DNA of 12,422 nt, from NCBI GenBank assembly GCA_012520715.1, contig JAAYNT010000127.1, positions 1 to 12,422 on the forward strand, in the 5' to 3' direction. This document shows positions 6,506 to 11,697 of the stretch, one piece after another (the first letter of the stretch is position 1; each line of letters starts with the position of its first letter). The notes below the pieces were generated by a model. It was not told where the DNA came from and made no database searches. It saw nothing but the letters and a program-made list of their open reading frames with translations. The DNA comes from Acholeplasmataceae bacterium (GTDB lineage: Bacteria; Bacillota_I; Bacilli_A; Acholeplasmatales; Acholeplasmataceae). Both the position numbers and the translations under genes were made by a program.

Positions 6506-6859
6506 TTAGAATTGTAAGCCAGCTTCTCTTGCAGCATCGGCTAATTCTTTAATTCTACCGTGGTATAAATAACCGCTACGATCAAAGACTACTTCTTTAA
6601 TATTAGCTTTTAGTGCTTTTTCGGCAATTAATGTACCGACTTTTTTAGCAACTTCTTTATTATTACCTGATAGATTTAATTCCTGACTACGAGCGCTAAC
6701 TAGAGTTACACCGTTAACGTCGTCAATAAGTTGAACATAAATCGCTTTATTAGAACGATAAACACTTAAACGTGGACGTTCTGGAGTTCCAGCTAAGTGA
6801 TTTCTAATTCTAAGATGACGTTTTTGTCTTAATTGATTACGTGACTCTTTTTTAATCAT
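6506..6859 (-). CDS. rplR: Large ribosomal subunit protein uL18
   Basis: L18 binds 5S rRNA with L5 and anchors it to the central protuberance. The 117 residues show the basic N-terminus (RNQLRQKRHLRIRNHLAG), the PRLSVYRSNKAIYVQLIDD strand region (29-47), KKVGTLIAEKALKANIKEVV (72-91) and the C-terminal FDRSGYLYHGRIKELADAAR, the best-conserved block of the family. It is slightly shorter than the Bacillus protein. It starts 14 nt after rplF with the ribosome site GGAGGG fused to the rplF TAA stop. Its own TAA begins the rpsE ribosome site. Nothing is unusual. Confidence 0.98.
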   Translation of the reverse strand: MIKKESRNQLRQKRHLRIRNHLAGTPERPRLSVYRSNKAIYVQLIDDVNGVTLVSARSQELNLSGNNKEVAKKVGTLIAEKALKANIKEVVFDRSGYLYHGRIKELADAAREAGLQF

Positions 6860-6873
6860 TTTACTTTCCCTCC

Positions 6874-7413
6874 TTATTTAGCAGTCTTACCTGCTTTACG
6901 ACGTACATGTTCGTCTTCATAACGAATACCTTTTCCTTTATAAGGTTCAGGTTTTCTTACTTTTCTAACGCTTGCTGCAAATTCACCTACTAAATAACGA
7001 TCTGCACCTTTAATAGTAATTTCAGTGTTTTTCTCAACAGTAACTGTAATACCTTCTGGAATTTCTAATTCTACTGGGTGTGAATAACCCATTGTTAACA
7101 CTAATTTATTACCTTGAACTGCGGCTCTATAACCAACACCAATAATAATTAGTTTTTTAGAAAATCCTTCTTTTACACCTTGTACCATATTGTCAAATAG
7201 TGATCTAGTAGTACCATGAATTTGACGAGTAAAGCGTTCATTATTTGGACGGCTTAATGAAATTTCGCCGTTTTCCATTTTAATATCTATTAATTCATTA
7301 AATTGTGATTCTAATTCACCGTTAGGTCCTTTAACTTTTACAACGTTTCCTTCTAAAAGTTCAACTGTGACGCCTTCTGGAATTACAATCACTTTATTAC
7401 CAATACGTGACAT
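6874..7413 (-). CDS. rplF: Large ribosomal subunit protein uL6
   Basis: L6 binds helix 97 and the sarcin-ricin region side of 23S rRNA near the factor-binding site. The 179 residues comprise two tandem copies of the L6 fold (about 1-82 and 83-179). MSRIGNKVIVIPEGV opens the protein, and the C-terminal signature PEPYKGKGIRYEDEHVRRKAGKTAK (split here as PEPYKGKGIRYEDE at about 155-168, then HVRRKAGKTAK) ends it. Length is typical for Firmicutes. The gene follows rpsH, whose two consecutive TAA codons run straight into GGAGG, giving the ribosome site TAAGGAGG. The stop TAA likewise begins the rplR site. Confidence 0.98.
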   Translation of the reverse strand: MSRIGNKVIVIPEGVTVELLEGNVVKVKGPNGELESQFNELIDIKMENGEISLSRPNNERFTRQIHGTTRSLFDNMVQGVKEGFSKKLIIIGVGYRAAVQGNKLVLTMGYSHPVELEIPEGITVTVEKNTEITIKGADRYLVGEFAASVRKVRKPEPYKGKGIRYEDEHVRRKAGKTAK

Positions 7414-7428
7414 ATTAATTCCTCCTTA

Positions 7429-7827
7429 TTACCACACGTAAGCAAGCACTTCGCCGCCAACTTGGTTTAATCTAGCTTCTTTATCAGTCATTACACCTTT
7501 AGATGTTGAAATTAAGGCAATTCCTAAACCATTTAATACTCTAGGAAGTTCTTCGACTTTAGCATAAACTCGAAGTCCTGGTTTCGATATCCTTTTTAAA
7601 CCTTTAATTACTCTTTCGCGAGAATCAGTATATTTTAAAGTTAATAAAATATTTCCTTGAACTTCTGCGCTTTCTACTTCATATGAAATAATAAATCCTT
7701 CTTTTACTAAAATTTTAGCAATTTCTTCTTTTAATTTAGACTGAGGGATTGATACTACTTCATGACGCATTTTATTTGCGTTTCTAATACGCGTTAGCAT
7801 ATCAGCAATTGGATCAGTCATAACCAT
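7429..7827 (-). CDS. rpsH: Small ribosomal subunit protein uS8
   Basis: S8 is a primary 16S rRNA-binding protein of the central domain; in E. coli it also represses the spc operon by binding near the L5 gene start. The 132 residues open MVMTDPIADMLTRIRNANK and end STSKGVMTDKEARLNQVGGE (107-126) plus VLAYVW, both definitive for S8. The first ATG is chosen because AAGGAGG lies 7 nt upstream and because Bacillus S8 begins with the same MVMTDPIADML. I did not see an obvious S8-site-like RNA fold near the rplE start, but this cannot be judged by eye. The stop is TAA TAA, overlapping the rplF ribosome site. Confidence 0.98.
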   Translation of the reverse strand: MVMTDPIADMLTRIRNANKMRHEVVSIPQSKLKEEIAKILVKEGFIISYEVESAEVQGNILLTLKYTDSRERVIKGLKRISKPGLRVYAKVEELPRVLNGLGIALISTSKGVMTDKEARLNQVGGEVLAYVW

Positions 7828-7842
7828 TTTGCTTCCTCCTTC

Positions 7843-8112
7843 TTACCAGCTTGACTTTTTGACGCCTGGTAGTTCGCCTTTGTTAGCCATTTCTCTAAAT
7901 TTTACTCTTGAGATACCGAATTTAGAAATATATCCTCTTGGACGGCCATCGATTGAATCACGGTTACGGATTCTAGTTCTTGAAGCGTCGCGTGGCAACT
8001 TTTGAAGTTCGTTATAACGACCTTCTTTTTTAAGTTGTTCGACTTTATCACGGTATCTTAAGTAAACTTCTTTACGTTTTTCATTTTTCATGATTTTTGA
8101 TTTTTTAGCCAT
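7843..8112 (-). CDS. rpsN: Small ribosomal subunit protein uS14, long zinc-free (C-) form
   Basis: S14 is a late-assembling 30S head protein near the A and P sites. The start is the ATG at 8110-8112 (MAKKSKIMK), preceded by AAGGAGG with 5 nt spacing. An in-frame upstream ATG at 8145 would add 11 residues inside rplE and has no ribosome site. The 89 residues contain no cysteine. The central LQKLPRDASRTRIRNRDSID segment (36-55) and the C-terminal GRPRGYISKFGISRVKFREM (56-75) match the long zinc-independent version that Bacillus carries away from the spc operon (rpsN2). The 61-residue four-cysteine type usual at this site is not present. The residual NRC position of long S14 is Asp52 here. It lies between rplE and rpsH. 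Confidence 0.95.
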   Translation of the reverse strand: MAKKSKIMKNEKRKEVYLRYRDKVEQLKKEGRYNELQKLPRDASRTRIRNRDSIDGRPRGYISKFGISRVKFREMANKGELPGVKKSSW

Positions 8113-8117
8113 GATAT

Positions 8118-8125
8118 CCTCCTTA
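8118..8125 (-). promoter_or_regulatory. rpsN ribosome-binding site fused to rplE stop
   Basis: On the minus strand TAAGGAGG combines the rplE stop codon with a full Shine-Dalgarno core, 5 nt before the MAKKS start of rpsN. It fixes the 89-codon start over the longer in-frame alternative. Confidence 0.88.
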
Positions 8126-8662
8126 CTTTCTAAACGGCATTCCAAGATGAGTTAACAGTGCTCTACCCTCTTGGTCAGTCTTAGCAGTAGTAACAACAAC
8201 AATGTCCATTCCGCGGACCTTTTTAACATCGTCATATTTAATTTCAGGGAAAATTAATTGTTCTCTAAGACCTAGAGTATAATTTCCTCTTCCATCAAAT
8301 GAGTCTTTAGAAGTTCCTCTAAAGTCTCTTACACGTGGTAAGACGATTGATACTAATTTATCTAAGAAGTAATACATTTTTTCTCCTCTTAGAGTAACTT
8401 TAGCTCCTACAACCATTCCTTCTCTTAATTTAAAGTTAGAAATTGATTTACGAGCTTTAGTAATAACTGGTTTTTGACCAGTAATTAATGTTAATTCATT
8501 AACAGCATCTTCAACCACTTTAGGGTTTAATACTGCATCTCCAAGTCCCATGTTAACTACTATTTTTTCAATTTTTGGAACTTGCATTACTGATGTATAG
8601 CCGAATTCCTTCATTAATTCAGGAACAACAGCCGTTTGATATTTATCTTTTATTCTTGACAT
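8123..8662 (-). CDS. rplE: Large ribosomal subunit protein uL5
   Basis: L5 binds 5S rRNA and contacts P-site tRNA and S13 across the subunit bridge. The 179 residues carry the family signatures VPKIEKIVVNMGLGDA (28-43), LITGQKPVITKARKSISNFK (59-78), REGMVVGAKVTLRG (80-93), YFLDKLVSIVLPRVRDFRG (98-116) and GRGNYTLGLREQLIFPEI (124-141), ending LLTHLGMPFRK. Length is normal. The ribosome site GGAGGG is fused to the rplX TAA stop, 13 nt between genes. Its own TAA stop begins the rpsN ribosome site. In E. coli the L5 start is the S8 repression site; I could not verify such a site here. Confidence 0.98.
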   Translation of the reverse strand: MSRIKDKYQTAVVPELMKEFGYTSVMQVPKIEKIVVNMGLGDAVLNPKVVEDAVNELTLITGQKPVITKARKSISNFKLREGMVVGAKVTLRGEKMYYFLDKLVSIVLPRVRDFRGTSKDSFDGRGNYTLGLREQLIFPEIKYDDVKKVRGMDIVVVTTAKTDQEGRALLTHLGMPFRK

Positions 8663-8675
8663 TTATGTTCCCTCC

Positions 8676-9017
8676 TTATTTGTCTAGGACTTCGCCTGAT
8701 TTTTTAGCGTAGCGTACTTTTTTACCATCTACTTCTTTAATTCCAACTCTTGTTGGAGTTTTAGTTTTTGGATCAATTAATGCTACGTTAGAAACGTGAA
8801 TTGGCGCTTCTTTTTCAATAATTCCACCCTTTTCGTTTGCTTGTGAAGGGGCTTGGTGTTTAATAACAATATTAACTCCTTCAACTAACACGCGATTTGT
8901 TTTAGGGTAAACTCTTAGAACGCGACCTGTTGTGCGTACTTTGTTGCCCTTTTTATCAGTAGTAAATTGATCCCTACCAGCGATAATTGCAACTGTATCT
9001 CCAGTTTTAATTCTCAT
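8676..9017 (-). CDS. rplX: Large ribosomal subunit protein uL24
   Basis: L24 is an assembly-initiator protein that nucleates folding of 23S rRNA and sits by the tunnel exit. The 113 residues have an N-terminal KOW motif (about 3-36, IKTGDTVAIIAGRDQ then GRVLRVYPKTNRVLVEGVN), the HQAPSQANEKGGIIEKEAPI segment (54-73) and the VSNVALIDPKTKTPTRVGI strand (75-93), all typical. The C-terminal tail is a little longer than in Bacillus. It starts 14 nt after rplN and its TAAGGAGGG ribosome site contains the rplN stop. Its own TAA begins the rplE site. Identification is secure. Confidence 0.98.
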   Translation of the reverse strand: MRIKTGDTVAIIAGRDQFTTDKKGNKVRTTGRVLRVYPKTNRVLVEGVNIVIKHQAPSQANEKGGIIEKEAPIHVSNVALIDPKTKTPTRVGIKEVDGKKVRYAKKSGEVLDK

Positions 9018-9031
9018 CTTAGTCGCCCTCC

Positions 9032-9400
9032 TTATAATACTTCAGGAGCTAGTGATAAAATTCTCATGAAATTTTTCTCTCTTAACTCTCTGGCCACTGG
9101 TCCAAAGATTCTGGTACCACGTGGGTTTAAATCCTCTTTAATAATAACAACGGCATTTTCATCAAATTTGATGTATGAACCGTCTTTTCTTCTAACACCT
9201 GTTTTTGTTCTAACGATAACTGCGTTAACGATGTCGCCTTTTTTAACAGCTCCACCTGGTGTTGCTTTTTTAACTGTACAAATTACTACGTCGCCGATGT
9301 TAGCGTATTTTCTACCGCTTCCACCTGGAACTTTAATTACTAGAACTTCTCTAGCACCACTGTTGTCGGCGACAAGTAATCTTGATTCTTGTTGTATCAT
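9032..9400 (-). CDS. rplN: Large ribosomal subunit protein uL14
   Basis: L14 lies at the subunit interface, contacts 16S rRNA helix 14 and is a docking site for the ribosome-silencing factor RsfS. The 122 residues are the standard length and begin MIQQESRLLVADNSGAREVL (1-20). They continue GGSGRKYANIGDVVICTVKKATPGGAVKKGD (split here as GGSGRKYANIGDVV at about 26-39, then ATPGGAVKKGD) and end FMRILSLAPEVL, all near-invariant. The ribosome site is AAAGGAGG after two tandem rpsQ stops (TAA TAA). In the classical scheme this is the first gene of the spc operon, but only 18 nt separate it from rpsQ, so it is cotranscribed with the S10 genes. Confidence 0.98.
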   Translation of the reverse strand: MIQQESRLLVADNSGAREVLVIKVPGGSGRKYANIGDVVICTVKKATPGGAVKKGDIVNAVIVRTKTGVRRKDGSYIKFDENAVVIIKEDLNPRGTRIFGPVARELREKNFMRILSLAPEVL

Positions 9401-9418
9401 TTTTATTGCCTCCTTTTA

Positions 9419-9682
9419 TTATTGTGCTAGTTCAGACTTTTCTATAACTGTTAAAAGACGGAATCTTTTAGTTCTAGAAAGTGGTCTTGTTTCCATAATT
9501 GCTACTCTATCACCGATACCAGCGATATTGTTTTCATCATGAACATGAAACTTTTTAGTTTTTCTAATTCTTTTACCATATAAGCGTGCGACTTTATAAG
9601 TGTCAACAGCGACAGTTATAGTTTTATCCATTTTATCTGATGTAACTACACCACGGTATACTTTACGTTTATTTCTTTCCAT
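9419..9682 (-). CDS. rpsQ: Small ribosomal subunit protein uS17
   Basis: S17 is a primary 16S rRNA 5'-domain binder with an OB fold. The 87 residues include RKVYRGVVTSDKMDKTITVA (6-25), KTKKFHVHDENN (42-53), GIGDRVAIMETRPLSRTKRF (55-74) and RLLTVIEKSEL at the end. The ETRPLSxTKRFRL block is the S17 signature. The ribosome site TAGGAGG is formed by a second, tandem stop (TAA TAG) after rpmC. The gene ends with TAA TAA. It closes the S10 region, with no terminator before rplN. Confidence 0.98.
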   Translation of the reverse strand: MERNKRKVYRGVVTSDKMDKTITVAVDTYKVARLYGKRIRKTKKFHVHDENNIAGIGDRVAIMETRPLSRTKRFRLLTVIEKSELAQ

Positions 9683-9697
9683 TGCTGTTTCCTCCTA

Positions 9698-9886
9698 TTA
9701 TGCTTGTCTTTCTGTAATGATAGTGTACATTTGAGCAATTGTTTTTCTCACCTTTTTAATACGTGCAGTATCTTCAAGTTGACCAACTGCTAATTGGAAT
9801 CTTAAGTTGAATAATTCTTCTTTTAATTGTCCAATTCTATCAGTTAATTCTTCATTACTAAATTTTCTTAATTCAGCGGCCTTCAT
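9698..9886 (-). CDS. rpmC: Large ribosomal subunit protein uL29
   Basis: L29 is a small helical hairpin protein at the polypeptide exit, next to L23, where signal recognition particle and trigger factor dock. From the chosen ATG the protein has 62 residues: MKAAELRKFSNEELTDRI (1-18), then LKEELFNLRFQLAVGQLEDT (21-40) and ARIKKVRKTIAQM, the last two being the L29 signature. The start at 9884-9886 is preferred over an in-frame GTG at 9893-9895 because that GTG is part of the ribosome site and because L29 proteins begin MKA-x-E-(L/I)-R. The start lies inside the end of rplP, a 14-nt overlap in another frame. It ends in TAA TAG before rpsQ. Confidence 0.95.
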   Translation of the reverse strand: MKAAELRKFSNEELTDRIGQLKEELFNLRFQLAVGQLEDTARIKKVRKTIAQMYTIITERQA

Positions 9887-10298
9887 TATGCTCACCTCTT
9901 GTTACTATCTTCGTTTTAATTGGAAGTTTATGTGATGCTAAACGTAGAGCTTCTTTAGCTACTGCTTCAGGAACTCCTGCAACTTCAAACATAACTTTTT
10001 CCTTTTTAACGACTGCTACCCAATGATCAGGAGCACCTTTACCACTACCCATTCTCACTTCTAAAGGTTTTTTAGTTCTTGATAAGTGAGGGAAGATATT
10101 GATCCAAACTTTTCCTAATCTTCTCATGTGACGAGTCATCGCGATTCTTGCAGCTTCAATTTGACGAGCAGTAATATAGTTACCCTCTAAAGCTACTAAC
10201 GCATACTCACCGTTATTTACTAGGTTTCTACCTTTCGCTACCCCTTCGTATGAAATACGATGTGGACGACGATATTTTGTTCTTTTTGGCATTAACAT
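9873..10298 (-). CDS. rplP: Large ribosomal subunit protein uL16
   Basis: L16 organises the A-site region of the 50S subunit and the binding site for several antibiotics. The 141 residues begin MLMPKRTKYRRPHRISYEG and continue ARQIEAARIAMTRHMRR (44-60), KVWINIFPHLSRTKKPLEVR (63-82), MGSGKGAPDHWVAVVKK (83-99) and EALRLASHKLPIKTKIV (116-132). The TKYRRPHRISYEG and FPHLSRTKKPLE blocks resemble mollicute L16 more than Bacillus, from memory of those sequences. The first ATG (10296-10298) is chosen over the one two codons later because it has AAGGAGG at 10308-10314 with 9 nt spacing and because Bacillus L16 begins MLLPKR. The TGA stop lies 14 nt into rpmC. Confidence 0.97.
   Translation of the reverse strand: MLMPKRTKYRRPHRISYEGVAKGRNLVNNGEYALVALEGNYITARQIEAARIAMTRHMRRLGKVWINIFPHLSRTKKPLEVRMGSGKGAPDHWVAVVKKEKVMFEVAGVPEAVAKEALRLASHKLPIKTKIVTRGEHNEGR
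9892..9900 (-). promoter_or_regulatory. rpmC ribosome-binding site inside rplP
   Basis: Minus-strand AAGAGGTGA lies within the last codons of rplP, 5 nt before the rpmC ATG. It contains a GTG that could be mistaken for a start; its complementarity to the 16S 3' end decides the ATG at 9884-9886. Confidence 0.8.
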
Positions 10299-10300
10299 AA

Positions 10301-11053
10301 TTATTCGCCTCCTTGAGTACGTGGTCTTCTAGTGTTACGGTGTGGACGACGTCCACCTCTTTTTTGTGAAAATCTTTCTTCTAATTTCTTTAAGTTATCT
10401 TCTCTTGTTTGGCCTGGTAATACTTCACCATGGTAAATCCAAACTTTAACACCTAAAATCCCGTACGTAGTATGAGCTTCACTAGTTGCATAATCAATGT
10501 CAGCTCTTAGGGTGTGAAGTGGAACTTGACCTTCTGAATAACCTTCTGATCGAGCCATTTCTGCACCACCTAAACGTCCAGAAACTAAAGTTCTAACTCC
10601 TCTTGCGCCGCTACGTAGTGCTCTTTGAATCGCGATCTTTTGAACACGACGGAAAGATGCTCTACTTTCAAGTTGTCTAGCAATTGAATCAGCAACGATT
10701 TGAGCGTTTGCTTCTGGTCTTTTTACTTCAATTACGTTAAGAATAACTTCTTTATCTGTCATTTTTTCTAAAGCTGCTTCTACTTTTTTCTTAGTTTCAG
10801 CATCTCTACCAATAACAACACCTGGCTTAGCAGTGTGAAGTCTAATTCTTACTCTATTTTTTTCTTTGCCTTTTAAACGTTCAATTTCAACATGAGAAAC
10901 TGATCCGTCACGATAAACTGTAGTTAAATAATCTCTAATTTCATAGTCTTCTTTTACTAAAGCAGCTACTTCATTAGAATCAGCGTACCATCTAGAATCC
11001 CAATTACGGATAATTCCAATACGCAAACCAATTGGATTAACTTTTTGACCCAT
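10301..11053 (-). CDS. rpsC: Small ribosomal subunit protein uS3 with extended basic tail
   Basis: S3 forms the mRNA entry pore with S4 and S5 and has helicase-related function. The 250 residues contain the N-terminal MGQKVNPIGLRIGIIRNW (1-18), a type II KH domain (about 40-110) and the C-terminal S3 domain with VSGRLGGAEMARSE (157-170), EGQVPLHTLRADIDYATSEA (174-193) and GVKVWIYHGEVLP (201-213). Two things are unusual. The KH loop, normally GxxG, reads GRDA (82-85), so the second glycine is lost. There is also a charged, Arg/Gly-rich tail (about 214-250), making it about 30 residues longer than Bacillus S3 (218). The tail's last codons, encoding QGGE, carry the rplP ribosome site, 2 nt before rplP. 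The ribosome site TAGAGGTGA includes the rplV stop. Confidence 0.97.
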   Translation of the reverse strand: MGQKVNPIGLRIGIIRNWDSRWYADSNEVAALVKEDYEIRDYLTTVYRDGSVSHVEIERLKGKEKNRVRIRLHTAKPGVVIGRDAETKKKVEAALEKMTDKEVILNVIEVKRPEANAQIVADSIARQLESRASFRRVQKIAIQRALRSGARGVRTLVSGRLGGAEMARSEGYSEGQVPLHTLRADIDYATSEAHTTYGILGVKVWIYHGEVLPGQTREDNLKKLEERFSQKRGGRRPHRNTRRPRTQGGE

Positions 11054-11065
11054 AGTTTCTCACCT

Positions 11066-11401
11066 CTACTCTCTTTCTGCCACTACTACTGTAATATGGC
11101 TTGTTCTTTTTTGAATAATATCACCTTGGCCCTTAGCACGAGGTAATAATCTTTTTAATCTTACACCTTCATTAACGTAGCATTCTTTAACATATAAGTT
11201 ATCTACGTTTAAGTTATAATTATTTTCAGCGTTGGCGATAGCGCTATTTAATACTTTTAAAATAATTGGTGAAGCACCGCGTGGTGTAAACATTAATACG
11301 GCTTGTGCTTCTTTAACATCACGACCACGAATTAGATCAATTACTAATCTTGCTTTACGTGGTGTAATTCTTACTGTTTTGGCTGTTGCTCTTGCTTCCA
11401 T
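11066..11401 (-). CDS. rplV: Large ribosomal subunit protein uL22
   Basis: L22 lines the peptide exit tunnel; its extended hairpin reaches the constriction, and changes in that loop give macrolide resistance elsewhere. The 111 residues include RITPRKARLVIDLIRGRDV (11-29), ILKVLNSAIANAENNYNLN (47-65), the hairpin region LKRLLPRAKGQGDIIQKR (82-99) and TSHITVVV (100-107). The hairpin looks full-length, with PRAKG at its tip region, so I see no deletion suggesting drug resistance. The ATG overlaps the rpsS TAA stop by 1 nt (TAATG). The upstream sequence has only a poor ribosome site (AGGGCGG), so translation probably depends on termination-reinitiation from rpsS. It ends in TAG. Confidence 0.97.
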   Translation of the reverse strand: MEARATAKTVRITPRKARLVIDLIRGRDVKEAQAVLMFTPRGASPIILKVLNSAIANAENNYNLNVDNLYVKECYVNEGVRLKRLLPRAKGQGDIIQKRTSHITVVVAERE

Positions 11402-11682
11402 TATTTTCTAACCGCCCTTTTATCATCTTTTGAATGACCATAATAAGTTCTTGTTGGTGCAAATTCGCCTAATTTGTGACCAACCATATCTTCAGTTATG
11501 TAAATTGGAACGTGAGTTTTACCATTGTGAACTCCAATCGTATGACTAACGAACTCAGGAGAAATCACAGTTGCGCGTGACCATGTTTGAACAACGCGTT
11601 TCTCATTATTTTTATTTAATTCACGAATTTTGCGAACTAATTTATGATGTTGAAATGGTCCTTTTTTAAGTGAACGACTCAT
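11401..11682 (-). CDS. rpsS: Small ribosomal subunit protein uS19
   Basis: S19 sits in the 30S head beside S13 and contacts the 50S subunit and A-site tRNA region. The 93 residues open MSRSLKKGPFQHHKLVRKI and include VVQTWSRATVISPEFVSHTI (30-49), GVHNGKTHVPIYITEDMVGH (50-69) and KLGEFAPTRTYYGHSKDDKR (70-89). The last two blocks are the S19 signature, and length is standard. The ribosome site AGGAGGG arises from a second, tandem stop (TAA TAG) of rplB, 15 nt between genes. The TAA stop shares its last A with the ATG of rplV. Identification is secure. Confidence 0.98.
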   Translation of the reverse strand: MSRSLKKGPFQHHKLVRKIRELNKNNEKRVVQTWSRATVISPEFVSHTIGVHNGKTHVPIYITEDMVGHKLGEFAPTRTYYGHSKDDKRAVRK

Positions 11683-11697
11683 TGTTAATCCCTCCTA

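Noticed and set aside
8113..8145. Upstream in-frame start giving a 100-residue S14
   Set aside because: The extra 11 residues overlap the end of rplE and have no ribosome site; TAAGGAGG lies 5 nt before the MAKKS start and S14 proteins begin MAKKS.
8967..9542. 191-codon open frame on the plus strand
   Set aside because: It lies antisense across rplN and parts of rplX and rpsQ, all certain genes. Its composition is what a reverse-strand shadow of basic ribosomal proteins gives, and it has no supporting context.
11066..11401. Macrolide-resistance-type change in the L22 hairpin, and spectinomycin-type change in the S5 loop
   Set aside because: Both loops appear full-length with the usual residues; differences seen are within normal family variation.
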